Assembly: GCF_029855045.1 (NCBI RefSeq)
Contig: NZ_CP123228.1
Location: 1,116,001-1,180,000, forward strand
DNA length: 64,000 bases
Source: Piscinibacter sp. XHJ-5
GTDB taxonomy: Bacteria; Pseudomonadota; Gammaproteobacteria; Burkholderiales; Burkholderiaceae_C
Reading direction: 5' to 3'
In this document: positions 1 to 10,902 of the stretch, piece by piece
How positions within the stretch are numbered: position 1 is the first letter of the stretch
Layout of the letters: each line of letters starts with the position of its first letter
Made by a program: the position numbers and the translations under genes
The notes under the pieces: generated by a model
Database searches by the model: none
What the model saw: the letters and a program-made list of their open reading frames with translations, nothing else
What the model was told of the DNA's origin: nothing

Positions 1-330
1 CTGGGCCATGCGAAGGCGGCCGAGAAGCTGCTGCTCGGCGACCCGTTCGGGCCGCAGGACGCCGTCGACCTGGGCTTGGCCAACGCGGTGCTGCCGGCCG
101 GCGAGGTGGTCGGCCATGCGCGCCGCATCGCCGAGCGCTTCAACACGCTGCCGCCGGCTGCGGTGCGCGAGAGCAAGAAGCTGATGCGCCGTGCCGTCAG
201 CGAGCGCGTGCTGGAGACCATCGCGGCCGAAGGCGGCGTCTTTCGCGAGCGGTTGTCGAGCCCCGAGGCGCGCGAAGCCTTCAGCGCCTTCTTCCAGAAG
301 CGCAAGCCCGACTTCTCGCAGTTCTCCTGA
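1..330 (+). CDS. Enoyl-CoA hydratase/isomerase family protein, C-terminal part (5' end outside window)
   Basis: The reading frame is open from base 1, so only the last 109 residues are present. The visible part begins LGHAKAAEKLLLGDPF and continues with a C-terminal helical segment (LPPAAVRESKKLMRR), which is the typical end of crotonase-fold enoyl-CoA hydratases that hydrate 2-enoyl-CoA in fatty-acid or aromatic-acid degradation. The catalytic glutamates would lie upstream of the window and cannot be checked. An SGNH esterase gene and an SDR gene follow closely on the same strand, suggesting a lipid or CoA-ester metabolic operon. Confidence 0.85.
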   Translation: MGHAKAAEKLLLGDPFGPQDAVDLGLANAVLPAGEVVGHARRIAERFNTLPPAAVRESKKLMRRAVSERVLETIAAEGGVFRERLSSPEAREAFSAFFQKRKPDFSQFS

Positions 331-341
331 TCCGTCGCGGC

Positions 342-1067
342 ATGTCGCTGGCGCTCAAGCTGACGCTCGCGCCGCTGCTGGTGGCGCAGGCATTGAGCAC
401 GCGACGGCGTGCGCCTGTGCTGCCCGAAGCCGCGGGGCCGCGCAGCGGCGAGATCGGCGACGGACGGCGCCTGCGCCTGCTGATCGTCGGCGATTCGTCG
501 GGAGCGGGCGTCGGTGTGCCGACGCAAGACATCGCGCTCGCCGGCTACCTGAGCCGCACCCTCGCGCTTGAGGCGCGCGCGAAGGTTCAATGGCAGCTGG
601 TCGCGCGCAGCGGCATCACGTCGGCGCAAGCGCTCGAGCTGGTCCAGTCCGAGCGTCCGCCACGCGCCGACGTGGCAGTGGCAGTGCTGGGCGTCAACGA
701 CGTCATCGACCAGGTCCCGGTGCAGCGGGCGGTGCAGCACCGGGCGGCGCTCGCCGACTGGCTGATCGCCCACGCGGGCGTTCGCCATGTCGTCTTCGCG
801 CCGCTGCCGCCGGTGCACCAGTTCCCCTTGTTGCCGCAGCCGCTGCGGTGGATCATGGGCCGCGACGCGCGGCGGCACGACGAGGCCCTGGCGCGATGGG
901 CCGGCACACGCGAGAACGTCTCGCACGTGCCCATAGCGATCACCCTCGATGCGAGCTGCATGGCGTCGGACGGCTTCCACCCGGGCGAGCCGGTGTACCG
1001 GGTCTGCGGTGAGGCGCTCGCACGCCACATCGCCATCACTTTCCCAGCGTCGGAGACTCATCCATGA
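342..1067 (+). CDS. SGNH/GDSL-type esterase
   Basis: A 241-residue protein with the SGNH hydrolase blocks in order: GDSSGAG at residues 50-56 (nucleophile Ser52), GVND at 117-120 (block III Asn) and DGFHPGE at 210-216 (catalytic Asp210 and His213). A hydrophobic N-terminus (LKLTLAPLLVAQAL) is followed by Arg residues, so it may be an anchor rather than a cleaved signal. The substrate is probably a carboxylic ester such as an acyl-CoA or lipid; it cannot be narrowed further. It starts 12 bases after the enoyl-CoA hydratase gene and overlaps the next gene by ATGA, so translation is coupled. Confidence 0.8.
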   Translation: MSLALKLTLAPLLVAQALSTRRRAPVLPEAAGPRSGEIGDGRRLRLLIVGDSSGAGVGVPTQDIALAGYLSRTLALEARAKVQWQLVARSGITSAQALELVQSERPPRADVAVAVLGVNDVIDQVPVQRAVQHRAALADWLIAHAGVRHVVFAPLPPVHQFPLLPQPLRWIMGRDARRHDEALARWAGTRENVSHVPIAITLDASCMASDGFHPGEPVYRVCGEALARHIAITFPASETHP

Positions 1068-1894
1068 ACCTGAACGGCAAGACTCTCTTCATCACGGGCG
1101 CGTCGCGCGGCATCGGGCTGGCGATCGCCAAGCGCGCAGCGAAGGACGGCGCCAACATCGTCATCGCCGCGAAGACCGCCGAGACGAATCCCAAGCTGCC
1201 CGGCACCATCTACTCGGCCGCGGCCGAGATCGTCGAGGCGGGCGGACGCGCGCTGCCGCTGCAGACCGACATCCGCGACGAGGCGAGCGTCGTCGCCGCC
1301 ATGCAGCAGGCGGTGGAGGAATTCGGCGGCATCGACATCCTGGTCAACAACGCCAGCGCCATCAGCCTCACGCCGACGCCGGCGACGCAGATGAAGCGCT
1401 TCGACCTGATGTTCGGCGTGAACGTGCGCGGCACCTACCTGTGCACCCAGACCTGCCTGCCGCATCTCATCCGGTCGGCGCAGGCCGGGCGCAACCCGCA
1501 TGTGCTGAACATGTCGCCGCCGCTGTCGATGAAGACGCACTGGTTCCAGGGGCACGTGGCCTACACGATGGCCAAGTACGGCATGAGCGAATGCACGCTG
1601 GGGCATGCCGGCGAATTCAAGCCGCACGGCATCGGGGTGAACAGCCTGTGGCCGCGCACCGCGATCGCCACCGCGGCGTTGCAGATGATTCCCGGCGTCG
1701 ACATCAACAAGTGCCGCAAGCCGGAGATCCTGGCCGATGCGGCCTACCTGGTGCTCACCAGCGATGCGAAGACGACCACCGGCAACTTCTTCATCGACGA
1801 CACGCTGCTCGCGCAGCACGGGATCACCGACCTCGACTCCTACAGCGTCGTGCCGGGCACGAAGGAGTTCATCCCGGACTTCTTCGTCGATTGA
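1064..1894 (+). CDS. Short-chain dehydrogenase/reductase (HSDL2-like)
   Basis: A 276-residue Rossmann-fold SDR. The cofactor motif TGASRGIG is at residues 11-18, NNAS at 95-98, and the catalytic pair Tyr167/Lys171 lies in YTMAKYG. The overall pattern (VNNASAI, YTMAKYGMSE, LWPRTAIATAA) resembles the SDR domain of hydroxysteroid dehydrogenase-like protein 2, an NAD(P)-dependent enzyme linked to lipid metabolism. The start ATG overlaps the stop of the esterase gene. The 3' end overlaps the convergent phosphoribosyltransferase gene by 26 bases. The actual alcohol/ketone substrate is unknown. Confidence 0.88.
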   Translation: MNLNGKTLFITGASRGIGLAIAKRAAKDGANIVIAAKTAETNPKLPGTIYSAAAEIVEAGGRALPLQTDIRDEASVVAAMQQAVEEFGGIDILVNNASAISLTPTPATQMKRFDLMFGVNVRGTYLCTQTCLPHLIRSAQAGRNPHVLNMSPPLSMKTHWFQGHVAYTMAKYGMSECTLGHAGEFKPHGIGVNSLWPRTAIATAALQMIPGVDINKCRKPEILADAAYLVLTSDAKTTTGNFFIDDTLLAQHGITDLDSYSVVPGTKEFIPDFFVD

Positions 1895-2519
1895 GCAGCG
1901 CCAGTACCTCGGCGTCGTCGAGCTGATGGAAGTCGATGTAGTGCAGGCCGATGGCGCGGAACGGATCGGGCATCTCCAGCACCACGAGCTCGTCGACCAG
2001 CGGGCGCAAGTCGTGCACCGTGTCCGAAGGCGCGACCGGCACGGCCAGCACCAGCTGCGCCGGCGCGCGCCGGCGCAGGCCCTTCAAGGCGGCACGCGCC
2101 GTCGTGCCCGTGGCGAGTCCGTCGTCGACGACGATGGCGATGCGCCCGGCCACTTCGAGCGGCGCGCGTCCCGCCATGTAGGCGGCTCGCCGGCGCTCGA
2201 TCTCCTCCACTTCGTCCTGGGTCGCCTGGGCAAGCGCCGAGTCGCTCATCGGCTCGTAGCGCGCGACGTCGTCGTTGACCACCACCTCCGGCGGGTTGCC
2301 GTCGACGACGGCCGCATAGGCAAGCTCCGGCTGCCACGGCAGGCCGATCTTGCGCACGAACAGCAGGTCCAGCGGCGCCTGCAGCGCGTCGGCGATCTGC
2401 GCGGCCACCGGCACCCCGCCGCGCGGCAGGGCCAGCACGACGATGTCCTGTCCTCGGTAGTGCAGCAGCTTCTCGGCCAGGGTCCGGCCGGCTTCCTCGC
2501 GATTGGTCAGCTGGTGCAT
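1869..2519 (-). CDS. Phosphoribosyltransferase-domain protein
   Basis: A 216-residue stand-alone PRTase-fold protein. The PRPP-binding loop is visible as IAIVVDDGLATGTTARAAL (acidic pair followed by TGTTA), and an N-terminal RGGVPVAAQIADAL segment supplies the PPi-loop region. Relatives are annotated as putative phosphoribosyltransferases of unknown substrate, often next to or fused with hydrolases, and are not dedicated purine or pyrimidine salvage enzymes. It converges on and overlaps the SDR gene by 26 bases and lies 49 bases downstream of the thioesterase gene on the same strand, so the two may be cotranscribed. Confidence 0.82.
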   Translation of the reverse strand: MHQLTNREEAGRTLAEKLLHYRGQDIVVLALPRGGVPVAAQIADALQAPLDLLFVRKIGLPWQPELAYAAVVDGNPPEVVVNDDVARYEPMSDSALAQATQDEVEEIERRRAAYMAGRAPLEVAGRIAIVVDDGLATGTTARAALKGLRRRAPAQLVLAVPVAPSDTVHDLRPLVDELVVLEMPDPFRAIGLHYIDFHQLDDAEVLALLNRRRSPG

Positions 2520-2568
2520 GACGCGCCCTCCGGGGCGGTTCGACCAAGGCGGTCGAAGCCGGTTCCGC

Positions 2569-3006
2569 CTACGGCCTGGGAACGGGCCGCGGGTGACCGC
2601 CCTTGTCGATCGCGACGTAGGTGAGGTTCGCCTCGGTGACCTTCACGACATGGAGGTCGGCCGGATTGCGCTCGGCAAACACCTCGACATGCACCGTCAC
2701 CGAGGTGCGGCCGATGCGCTCGACCTTCGCGTAGAAGCTCAGCAGGTCGCCGATCGACACCGGCTGCTTGAACACGAACTGGTTGACCGCCACCGTGGCG
2801 ATGCGGCCTTTGGCGATGCGCGCCGGCAGGACGCTGCCGGCAAGGTCCACCTGCGCCATGATCCAGCCGCCGAAGATGTCGCCGTTGGGATTGGCGTCTG
2901 CCGGCATCGGCATCACCCGCATGACCAGTTCACGGTCGTTCGGCAGCTTGAGGGGCGCGAGGGATTCCGGAATCAGGTTTTCGTGGTCGCTTGTAATCTC
3001 GGGCAT
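2569..3006 (-). CDS. Acyl-CoA thioesterase, YciA-like hotdog protein
   Basis: A 145-residue hotdog-fold protein. The segment DANPNGDIFGGWIMAQVDLAG contains the YciA/BACH-type catalytic Asp in the first helix region, and the C-terminal strand (VTEANLTYVAID) completes the single hotdog domain. YciA enzymes hydrolyse a broad range of acyl-CoAs in the cytoplasm. It is divergent from the ABC exporter gene, with 39 bases between the two starts, so the promoters must overlap. Confidence 0.88.
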   Translation of the reverse strand: MPEITSDHENLIPESLAPLKLPNDRELVMRVMPMPADANPNGDIFGGWIMAQVDLAGSVLPARIAKGRIATVAVNQFVFKQPVSIGDLLSFYAKVERIGRTSVTVHVEVFAERNPADLHVVKVTEANLTYVAIDKGGHPRPVPRP

Positions 3007-3045
3007 ATTGCCTCACCTCCGACAGGTTCACCCCATTCTTCCACG

Positions 3046-4926
3046 ATGCGCCGCGCCAGCCTGGACTCTCCGACGATCGCCGCCGCGCCCGCGGCGGCGG
3101 CTGCCGGGCCGCGCTCCGACCGCGAGACGCTGCGCAAGCTGCTGCCCTACCTGTGGCGCTACCGCTGGCGCGTGATATTGGCGCTCGGCTTCATGGTGGG
3201 TGCCAAGCTCGCCAACGTGGCGGTGCCGCTGCTGCTGAAGACGCTGGTCGACAGCCTCACGCTCAAGCCCGGCGATGTGCGTGCGGTCCTGGTGGTGCCC
3301 ATCGGCCTGCTGCTGGCCTACGGCGCGCTGCGGCTGTCGACGTCGCTGTTCACCGAGCTGCGGGAGCTGATCTTCGCCCGGGCCACCGAAGGCACCGCGC
3401 GCAGCATCTCGCTGCAGGTCTTCCGCCACCTGCATTCGCTCAGCCTGCGCTTTCACCTCGAGCGCCAGACCGGCGGCATGACGCGCGACATCGAGCGCGG
3501 CACGCGCGCGGTGCATTCGCTGATCTCGTACTCGCTGTACAGCATCGTGCCCACGCTGATCGAGGTCGGCCTCGTGCTGACGCTGCTGGCGGTGAAGTTC
3601 GACCTCTGGTTCGCGTGGATCACGGTGGCGGCGCTGGTCATCTACATCGCGTTCTCGATCACGATGACCAACTGGCGCACGCAGTTCCGCAAGCAGATGA
3701 ACGAGTTCGACTCGACGGCGCACAGCAAGGCCATCGACTCGCTGCTGAACTACGAGACGGTCAAGTACTTCAACAACGAGGACTACGAAGCCCGGCGCTA
3801 CGACGAGAGCCTGGAGCGGCTGCGCCGCGCGAGCCTGAAGTCGCAACGGTCGCTCTCGATCCTGAACACCGGGCAGCAGCTGATCATCGCCACCGGCCTG
3901 GTGCTGATGCTGTGGCGCGCCACCGAAGGCGTGGCTGCCGGCCGCATGACGCTGGGCGATCTGGTGATGATCAACGCCTTCATGATCCAGCTGTACATCC
4001 CGCTGAACTTCCTCGGCGTGATCTACCGCGAGATCAAGCAGGCGCTGACCGACCTCGACAAGATGTTCTCCCTGATGGAGCGCGAGCGCGAGGTCGACGA
4101 CCCGCCCGGCGCAACGCCGCTTCAGGTCAGCGAAGGCCGCATCCGCTTCGACCGCGTCAGCTTCGCCTACGAGGCGTCGCGGCCCATCCTTCACGACGTC
4201 AGCTTCGAGATCCCGCCGGGCAAGACGGTCGCCGTGGTCGGCCCTTCGGGCGCAGGCAAGAGCACGCTGGCCCGGCTGCTCTTCCGCTTCTACGACATCC
4301 AGTCGGGCTCCATCGAGATCGACGGCCAGGACATCCGCCGCGTCACGCAGGCCAGCCTGCGGCGCGCGATCGGCATCGTGCCGCAGGACACGGTGCTGTT
4401 CAACGACACGGTGGCCTACAACATCGGTTACGGCCGCACCGGCGCGACGCAGGCCGAGATCGAGGCGGCGGCGAAGGCGGCGCGCATCCACGACTTCATC
4501 GCCGCCACGCCCAAGGGCTACGAGACCATGGTCGGCGAGCGCGGGCTCAAGCTGTCGGGCGGCGAGAAGCAGCGCGTCGCGATCGCGCGCACGCTGCTGA
4601 AGAACCCGCCGATCATGATCTTCGACGAGGCGACCTCGGCCCTGGACTCGGCCAACGAGCGCGCCATCCAGGCCGAGCTGCAAGGGGTGGCGCGCAACAA
4701 GACCGCGCTGCTCGTTGCGCACCGGCTGTCGACTGTCGTCGATGCGCACCAGATCCTCGTGATGGAGCAGGGTCGCATCGTCGAGCGCGGCACGCATGCC
4801 GAATTGCTGGTGCTCAACGGACGCTATGCTGAGATGTGGCGCCTGCAGCAATCAGGGGAAGACGACGAAGCGGAGCGAGAAGACCCGCTGCCCGAATTGA
4901 CGGTGCATGGAAACCAAATGGCTTGA
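3046..4926 (+). CDS. ATM1-type ABC exporter (fused membrane and ATPase domains)
   Basis: A 626-residue half-transporter. Six hydrophobic helices span roughly residues 40-330, followed by the nucleotide-binding domain with Walker [10 protein letters not shown], signature LSGGEKQR, Walker [13 protein letters not shown] and the H-loop VAHRLST. The membrane-domain pattern (RALSSLRTELRE-like region, [13 protein letters not shown]) matches the ATM1/HMT1 group, which exports glutathione-linked metal or persulfide compounds. The ATG at 3046 was chosen because upstream in-frame codons run antisense through the thioesterase gene. The end overlaps the LysR gene by 20 bases. Confidence 0.9.
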   Translation: MRRASLDSPTIAAAPAAAAAGPRSDRETLRKLLPYLWRYRWRVILALGFMVGAKLANVAVPLLLKTLVDSLTLKPGDVRAVLVVPIGLLLAYGALRLSTSLFTELRELIFARATEGTARSISLQVFRHLHSLSLRFHLERQTGGMTRDIERGTRAVHSLISYSLYSIVPTLIEVGLVLTLLAVKFDLWFAWITVAALVIYIAFSITMTNWRTQFRKQMNEFDSTAHSKAIDSLLNYETVKYFNNEDYEARRYDESLERLRRASLKSQRSLSILNTGQQLIIATGLVLMLWRATEGVAAGRMTLGDLVMINAFMIQLYIPLNFLGVIYREIKQALTDLDKMFSLMEREREVDDPPGATPLQVSEGRIRFDRVSFAYEASRPILHDVSFEIPPGKTVAVVGPSGAGKSTLARLLFRFYDIQSGSIEIDGQDIRRVTQASLRRAIGIVPQDTVLFNDTVAYNIGYGRTGATQAEIEAAAKAARIHDFIAATPKGYETMVGERGLKLSGGEKQRVAIARTLLKNPPIMIFDEATSALDSANERAIQAELQGVARNKTALLVAHRLSTVVDAHQILVMEQGRIVERGTHAELLVLNGRYAEMWRLQQSGEDDEAEREDPLPELTVHGNQMA

Positions 4927-5830
4927 AGATTTCGTGAGCCTCGCCGAGACGCGCAGCTTCTCGCGCTCGGCGCAGCTGCGGCACGTGACGCAGCCGGCCT
5001 TCTCGCGCCGCATCCAGGCGCTGGAGGCCTGGGCGGGGCTCGATCTGGTGGACCGCTCGTCGTACCCCACGCGGCTCACGCCGGCCGGCGAGACCTTTCA
5101 TTCCCAGGCGCTCGAGATCCTGGGCAGCCTGCAGGCCACCCGCAACATGATGCGCGCGCACCAGGTGGCCGGGCAGGACATGATCGAGTTCGCGGTGCCG
5201 CATTCGCTCGCGTTCTCGTTCTTTCCGCACTGGGTGATGGACCTGCGCAAGCGCTTCGGCGCGGTGAAGAGCCGGCTCATCGCGCTCAACGTGCACGACG
5301 CGGTGATGCAGCTCACCGAAGGCAGCTGCGACCTGTTGATCGCGTATCACCACGCTTCGCAGCCGCTGCAGCTGTCCACCGACCGCTACGAGATGCTGAG
5401 CCTCGGCCACGAGTCGCTCGCGCCGTACGCCAAGGCCGACGCCGACGGCCAGCCGCTGTTTCGCGTGCCGGCGGCGAGCGGCGCGAAGGTGCCCTACCTC
5501 AGCTATGCCTCGGGCGCCTATCTCGGCCGGCTGGTGGAGCTGATCGTCAAGCTGTCGCCCTCGCCGCTGAACCTCGACCCGATCTACGAGACCGACATGG
5601 CCGAGGGACTGAAGGCGATGGCGCTGGAGGGCCACGGTCTGGCCTTCCTGCCGGGCAGCTCGGTGAAGAAGGAGCTCAAGAGCAAGCGCCTGGTGCGCGC
5701 CGCCGCGTCGGGCCAGTGCGAGCTGGCGATGGAGGTGCGGATCTACCGCGAGCGGCCGGAGATGGCGCGGCACATCAAGCCCGGCGCCCAGGCGTTGTGG
5801 GACTTCCTCAAGGGCGACGGCCGCGCCTGA
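4907..5830 (+). CDS. LysR-family regulator, HypT (YjiE)-like
   Basis: A 307-residue LysR protein. The N-terminal winged helix-turn-helix covers about residues 1-62 ([20 protein letters not shown], then TQPAFSRRIQALE). The remainder is the effector-binding domain. Its opening and several internal segments (HDAVMQLTEG, LSYASGAYLGRL, LKAMALEGHGLAFLP) resemble E. coli HypT, the hypochlorite-responsive LysR regulator. The gene overlaps the end of the ATM1 exporter gene by 20 bases, so the regulator is translationally coupled to a transporter of thiol-metal conjugates, which would fit an oxidative or thiol stress response. The ligand and targets are inferred only. Confidence 0.85.
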   Translation: METKWLEDFVSLAETRSFSRSAQLRHVTQPAFSRRIQALEAWAGLDLVDRSSYPTRLTPAGETFHSQALEILGSLQATRNMMRAHQVAGQDMIEFAVPHSLAFSFFPHWVMDLRKRFGAVKSRLIALNVHDAVMQLTEGSCDLLIAYHHASQPLQLSTDRYEMLSLGHESLAPYAKADADGQPLFRVPAASGAKVPYLSYASGAYLGRLVELIVKLSPSPLNLDPIYETDMAEGLKAMALEGHGLAFLPGSSVKKELKSKRLVRAAASGQCELAMEVRIYRERPEMARHIKPGAQALWDFLKGDGRA

Positions 5831-5933
5831 GGCACTTGGTATTTACCCTGCCTCGGTATGCATGCAACGCATACCGGGCCCGGCAAACGGCATTGGCCAC
5901 CTGCGGCGGGTCCCCGTACAGTGCGCGCCCATC

Positions 5934-7379
<1,446 letters not shown>

Positions 7380-7435
7380 GCATTGCAACAGTCGGACGCC
7401 AGATCCGACTCCTCCATCAGTCGTTCGGGAAATCC

Positions 7436-8332
7436 ATGCATGTTCTGCGTCCACCGGCCGCCTTGCCGGTCCTCCTTCTCGCCCTGTACGCCGCCGGCAG
7501 TGCCGTCGCCGGCCCCACGCTCGACCGCATCAAGCAAAGCGGCCGGATCGTGATCGCCCACCGCGAATCCTCGGTGCCGTTCTCCTATGTCCTGCCCGAC
7601 AAGAAGCCCGTCGGCTACGCCGTCGACCTGTGCCTGCGCATCGCCGAGGCGGTGCGCAAGAGGCTCGAGCTGAAGACGCTGGCCACCGAATTCGTGCAGG
7701 TCACGCCGGCCAGTCGCATCGCCGCCGTCGCCGAAGGCAAGGCCGACCTCGAATGCGGCTCCACCACCAACAACGCCGAGCGCCGCGAGAAGGTGGCGTT
7801 CACCGTGCCGCACTACATCACCGGTGCGCGCTACCTGGTGCGCGCCGACAGCCAGATCGATGATCTGCACCACTTCGAGGGCAAGAAGCTGGTCTCCACC
7901 AAGGGCACCACCCCGTTGAAGGCGATCGACCAGGCCAACCGCGAGCGCCTGCTGGGCATCACGCTGCTCGAGGCGCCCGACCACGCCAGGGCCGTCGAGA
8001 TGGTCGAGAAAGGCGAGGCCGACGGCTTCGCGATGGACGATGTGCTGCTGTACGGCCTCGTCGCCGGCCGGCCGGATCCGACCAGGCTCAAGGTGGTCGG
8101 CAAGTTCCTGACCATCGAGCCGCTGGCCATCATGCTGCCCAAGGGCGATCCGGAGTTCAAGAAGATCGTCGACGAAGAGATGAAGCGCCTGGTCACCAGC
8201 CGCGAGGCGCACGCGATTTACGAGCGATGGTTCAGCAAGCCGATCCCGCCGAAGAACACGGCGCTCAACCTGCCGATGAACTACCTGCTGAAGGACTTCT
8301 GGAAGTACCCCACCGACCAGGTGCCCTACTGA
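7436..8332 (+). CDS. Periplasmic amino-acid-binding protein of an ABC importer (first of two)
   Basis: A 298-residue secreted solute-binding protein of the GltI/PAAT type. The signal peptide MHVLRPPAALPVLLLALYAA ends near SAVA, and the mature part begins LDRIKQSGRIVIAHRESSVPFSY. The signature DLECGSTTNNAERREKVAFT is shared with its neighbour at 8466. The ligand is probably glutamate or aspartate. The ATG at 7436 was preferred because it gives a clean signal peptide; an in-frame ATG at 7376 overlaps the aspA stop (ATGA) but would put 20 polar residues before it. It sits between aspA and a second binding-protein gene. Confidence 0.85.
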   Translation: MHVLRPPAALPVLLLALYAAGSAVAGPTLDRIKQSGRIVIAHRESSVPFSYVLPDKKPVGYAVDLCLRIAEAVRKRLELKTLATEFVQVTPASRIAAVAEGKADLECGSTTNNAERREKVAFTVPHYITGARYLVRADSQIDDLHHFEGKKLVSTKGTTPLKAIDQANRERLLGITLLEAPDHARAVEMVEKGEADGFAMDDVLLYGLVAGRPDPTRLKVVGKFLTIEPLAIMLPKGDPEFKKIVDEEMKRLVTSREAHAIYERWFSKPIPPKNTALNLPMNYLLKDFWKYPTDQVPY

Positions 8333-8398
8333 CCCGCCGGGCCCGCACAAACCCTAGGTTCGGGGGCTTCTACGTGGTTACGCGTATCCCCCGGTCCC

Positions 8399-8404
8399 TA
8401 GAAT
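8399..8404 (+). promoter_or_regulatory. Possible sigma70 -10 element before the gltI-like gene
   Basis: The hexamer TAGAAT lies 61 bases before the ATG at 8466, with GGTTAC 17 bases upstream as a weak -35. The 133-base gap between the two binding-protein genes suggests that the second binding protein and the permease genes have their own promoter. No binding-site motif for a regulator was recognised. Confidence 0.35.
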
Positions 8405-8465
8405 TTCGTTCCTCCGGTTCGTTGTCCCATTCGACCCGACACTCTGCAACCTTGAAGGAGTCCAC

Positions 8466-9365
8466 ATGAAGAAGACCTTGCTCGCTCTCGCCACCGTGCT
8501 GGCGCTTGGGGCGGCCCACGCCGCCGACGCCGACACGCTGAAGAAGATCAAGGACAGCGGATCGATCACCATCGGTGCGCGCGAATCGTCCGGCGCGCTG
8601 TCGTTCACGCTGGGCGACGGCAAGTACGCCGGCTTCCACACCGAGATGGCGCAGCGCATCGCGGCCGACCTGCAGAAGCAGCTGGGATTGTCCAAGCTCG
8701 ACGTCAAGTACCAGCCCGTCACCTCGCAGAACCGCATCCCCCTCGTGCAGAACGGCACGGTCGACCTGGAGTGCGGCTCCACCACCAACAACGCCGCGCG
8801 GCAGAAGGACGTCGCCTTCGCGGTCACCACCTACGTCGAGGAAGTGCGCATCGCGACCAAGGCCAACTCCGGCATCACGTCGATCGCGCAGCTCAACGGC
8901 AAGAAGGTGGCCACCACGACCGGCACGACGTCGGTGCAGCACCTGCGCAAGCACGAGCGCGGTGCAGGGGTGAACTTCGAGGAGGTGTACGGCAAGGATC
9001 ACGCCGACAGCTTCCTGCTGCTCGAATCGGGCCGCGCCGACGCCTTCGTGATGGACGGCCAGATCCTGGCGGGCCTGATCTCCAAGTCGAAGAACCCCTC
9101 CGACTTCAAGATCGTCGGCGAGGTGCTGTCCGTGGAGCCGATCGCCTGCATGATGCGCAAGGACGACCCCGCGTTCAAGAAGGCCGTCGACGACAGCATC
9201 AAGAACATGATCAAGACGGGCGACCTGGCCAAGCTGTACGACAAGTGGTTCATGCAGCCGATTCCGCCGGCCAACACCAAGGTCGGCCTGCCGCTGTCGG
9301 ACGCCACCAAGTCGGCGTGGGCGAACCCGAACGACAAGCCGATGGAAGAGTACGCAAAGAAGTAA
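8466..9365 (+). CDS. gltI: Glutamate/aspartate-binding protein of an ABC importer
   Basis: A 299-residue periplasmic binding protein. The signal peptide MKKTLLALATVLALGAAHA is followed by ADADTLKKIKDSGSITIGAR. Ligand-loop segments (ESSGALSFTLGDGKYAGFH, VDLECGSTTNNAARQKDVAF, ATTTGTTSVQHLRKH) match the E. coli GltI family for glutamate and aspartate. It is followed by two permease genes and an ATPase gene in the usual gltIJKL order. A good Shine-Dalgarno (AAGGAG) precedes the ATG. It is a paralogue of the protein at 7436, giving this importer two possible binding proteins. Confidence 0.9.
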   Translation: MKKTLLALATVLALGAAHAADADTLKKIKDSGSITIGARESSGALSFTLGDGKYAGFHTEMAQRIAADLQKQLGLSKLDVKYQPVTSQNRIPLVQNGTVDLECGSTTNNAARQKDVAFAVTTYVEEVRIATKANSGITSIAQLNGKKVATTTGTTSVQHLRKHERGAGVNFEEVYGKDHADSFLLLESGRADAFVMDGQILAGLISKSKNPSDFKIVGEVLSVEPIACMMRKDDPAFKKAVDDSIKNMIKTGDLAKLYDKWFMQPIPPANTKVGLPLSDATKSAWANPNDKPMEEYAKK

Positions 9366-9377
9366 GCTCTTCGTGCG

Positions 9378-9403
9378 AGCCCCCGGGCGGCTGGCCCGGG
9401 GCT
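9378..9403 (+). terminator. GC-rich hairpin between gltI and gltJ (attenuator-like)
   Basis: The inverted repeat AGCCCCCGGGC / GCCCGGGGCT flanks a GGCTG loop 13 bases after the gltI stop and has no T-run. Such hairpins often stabilise binding-protein mRNA or partly terminate, keeping permease levels lower. Function is inferred from position. Confidence 0.4.
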
Positions 9404-9485
9404 TGCTGACCGCCTTGACTGGAGAGCGCGGCCTTCGCGCTCTTTTCACATCCCCAGCGCAATAACGAACACGACGGAGGCGCCA

Positions 9486-10193
9486 TTGGGCACTTGGGAC
9501 TGGCAGGTGTTCCTGCAGGACACCGGAGGAGGGCAGACCTACCTCGAATGGATGATGTCGGCCTGGGGCTGGACGCTGTCGGTGTCCGTCCTCGCGCTGT
9601 TCGTCGCCTTGATCACCGGCTCGCTGATGGGCATCTTGCGAACCACGCCGAGCAAGACGCTGGCGCTGATCGGCAATGCGTGGACGGAGCTGTTCCGCAA
9701 CGTTCCGCTGCTGGTCCAGATCTTCGTCTGGTACCACGTGATCCCGTCGATCTTCCTGCCGCTGCGCAGCGTGCCGAGCTTCATCCTGGTGGTGTTCGCG
9801 CTCGGCTTCTTCACCTCGGCGCGCATTTCCGAGCAGGTGCGCGCCGGCATCCAGAGCCTGCCGCGCGGCCAGCGCTACGCGGGCCTTGCCATGGGCCTGA
9901 CACTGCCGCAGACCTATCGGTATGTGCTGCTGCCGATGGCGTTTCGCATCGTCATTCCGCCGCTGACCTCCGAGTCGATGAACATCATCAAGAACTCGTC
10001 GGTGGCCTTCGCCGTGTCCATCGCCGAGCTGACGATGTTCGCGATGCAGGCCCAGGAGGAGACCTCGCGCGGCATCGAGGTGTACCTGGCGGTGACGGCG
10101 CTGTACTTCGTGTCGGCCTTCGCCATCAACCGCATCGCGCTGTTCGTCGAGAGACGCGTGCAGGTGCCGGGCATGATCGGGGGAGGCAAATAA
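9486..10193 (+). CDS. gltJ: Amino-acid ABC permease
   Basis: A 235-residue inner-membrane permease of the His/Glu/Gln/Arg/opine type. It has about five transmembrane segments, the first being [20 protein letters not shown], and the EAA loop region [22 protein letters not shown] that docks the ATPase. It starts at TTG 9486, preceded by GGAGG at 9477-9481. The order gltI-gltJ-gltK-gltL and the similarity of all components indicate a glutamate/aspartate importer. The stop overlaps the start of gltK by one base (TAATG). Confidence 0.88.
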   Translation: MGTWDWQVFLQDTGGGQTYLEWMMSAWGWTLSVSVLALFVALITGSLMGILRTTPSKTLALIGNAWTELFRNVPLLVQIFVWYHVIPSIFLPLRSVPSFILVVFALGFFTSARISEQVRAGIQSLPRGQRYAGLAMGLTLPQTYRYVLLPMAFRIVIPPLTSESMNIIKNSSVAFAVSIAELTMFAMQAQEETSRGIEVYLAVTALYFVSAFAINRIALFVERRVQVPGMIGGGK

Positions 10194-10888
10194 TGCTGGC
10201 CAACCTCGACTTCGGCTACCTCAACTGGGCCGTCATCCAGACCTTCATCCTGAAGGGCCTGTTCTTCTCCGTGCAGCTCACGCTGGTGGCCATGATGGGC
10301 GGCATCGTGCTCGGCACGCTGCTCGCGCTGATGCGGCTGTCCGGCAAGAACTGGCTGGTCATGCCCGCCGCGGTCTACGTCAACACCATGCGCAGCGTGC
10401 CGCTGGTGATGGTGATCCTGTGGTTCTTCCTGCTGATCCCGGGCGGGTTCTACACCGCCGTGGCAGGCAGCTACGGCGCCAACTACCGGGCGGAGATCTC
10501 GGCCATCGTCACCTTCACGCTGTTCGAGGCGGCGTACTACTCCGAGATCATGCGCGCCGGCATCCAGAGCGTTCCCCGCGGACAGGTCTACGCCGGCTAT
10601 GCGGTGGGCATGACGTACCGCCAGACCATGCAGCTCATCGTGCTGCCGCAGGCCTTCCGCAACATGCTGCCGGTGCTGCTGACGCAGACCATCATCCTCT
10701 TCCAGGACACCTCGCTGGTCTATGCCATCGGCGCTTACGATCTGCTCAAGGGCTTCGACCTCACCGCCAAGAACCTCAACCGCCCGGTGGAAAGCTACCT
10801 GCTGGCCGCCGTCGTCTACTTCGCCATCTGCTTCAGCCTGTCGATGATCGTCAAGCAGCTGCAGAAGAAGATCGCCATCATCCGCTGA
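10193..10888 (+). CDS. gltK: Amino-acid ABC permease
   Basis: A 231-residue second permease subunit. Its EAA loop reads [23 protein letters not shown], closely parallel to that of the first permease, as expected for a heterodimeric channel. Hydrophobic segments include [21 protein letters not shown] and a C-terminal [19 protein letters not shown]. The ATG overlaps the previous stop and the ATPase gene follows 14 bases after the stop, so the three genes are cotranslated. Confidence 0.88.
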   Translation: MLANLDFGYLNWAVIQTFILKGLFFSVQLTLVAMMGGIVLGTLLALMRLSGKNWLVMPAAVYVNTMRSVPLVMVILWFFLLIPGGFYTAVAGSYGANYRAEISAIVTFTLFEAAYYSEIMRAGIQSVPRGQVYAGYAVGMTYRQTMQLIVLPQAFRNMLPVLLTQTIILFQDTSLVYAIGAYDLLKGFDLTAKNLNRPVESYLLAAVVYFAICFSLSMIVKQLQKKIAIIR

Positions 10889-10902
10889 AAGGGAGTGCGC
10901 TC

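Noticed and set aside
3028..4851. Long minus-strand open frame opposite the ABC exporter
   Set aside because: Arg/His/Gln-rich composition typical of antisense frames in GC-rich DNA, and no domain pattern.
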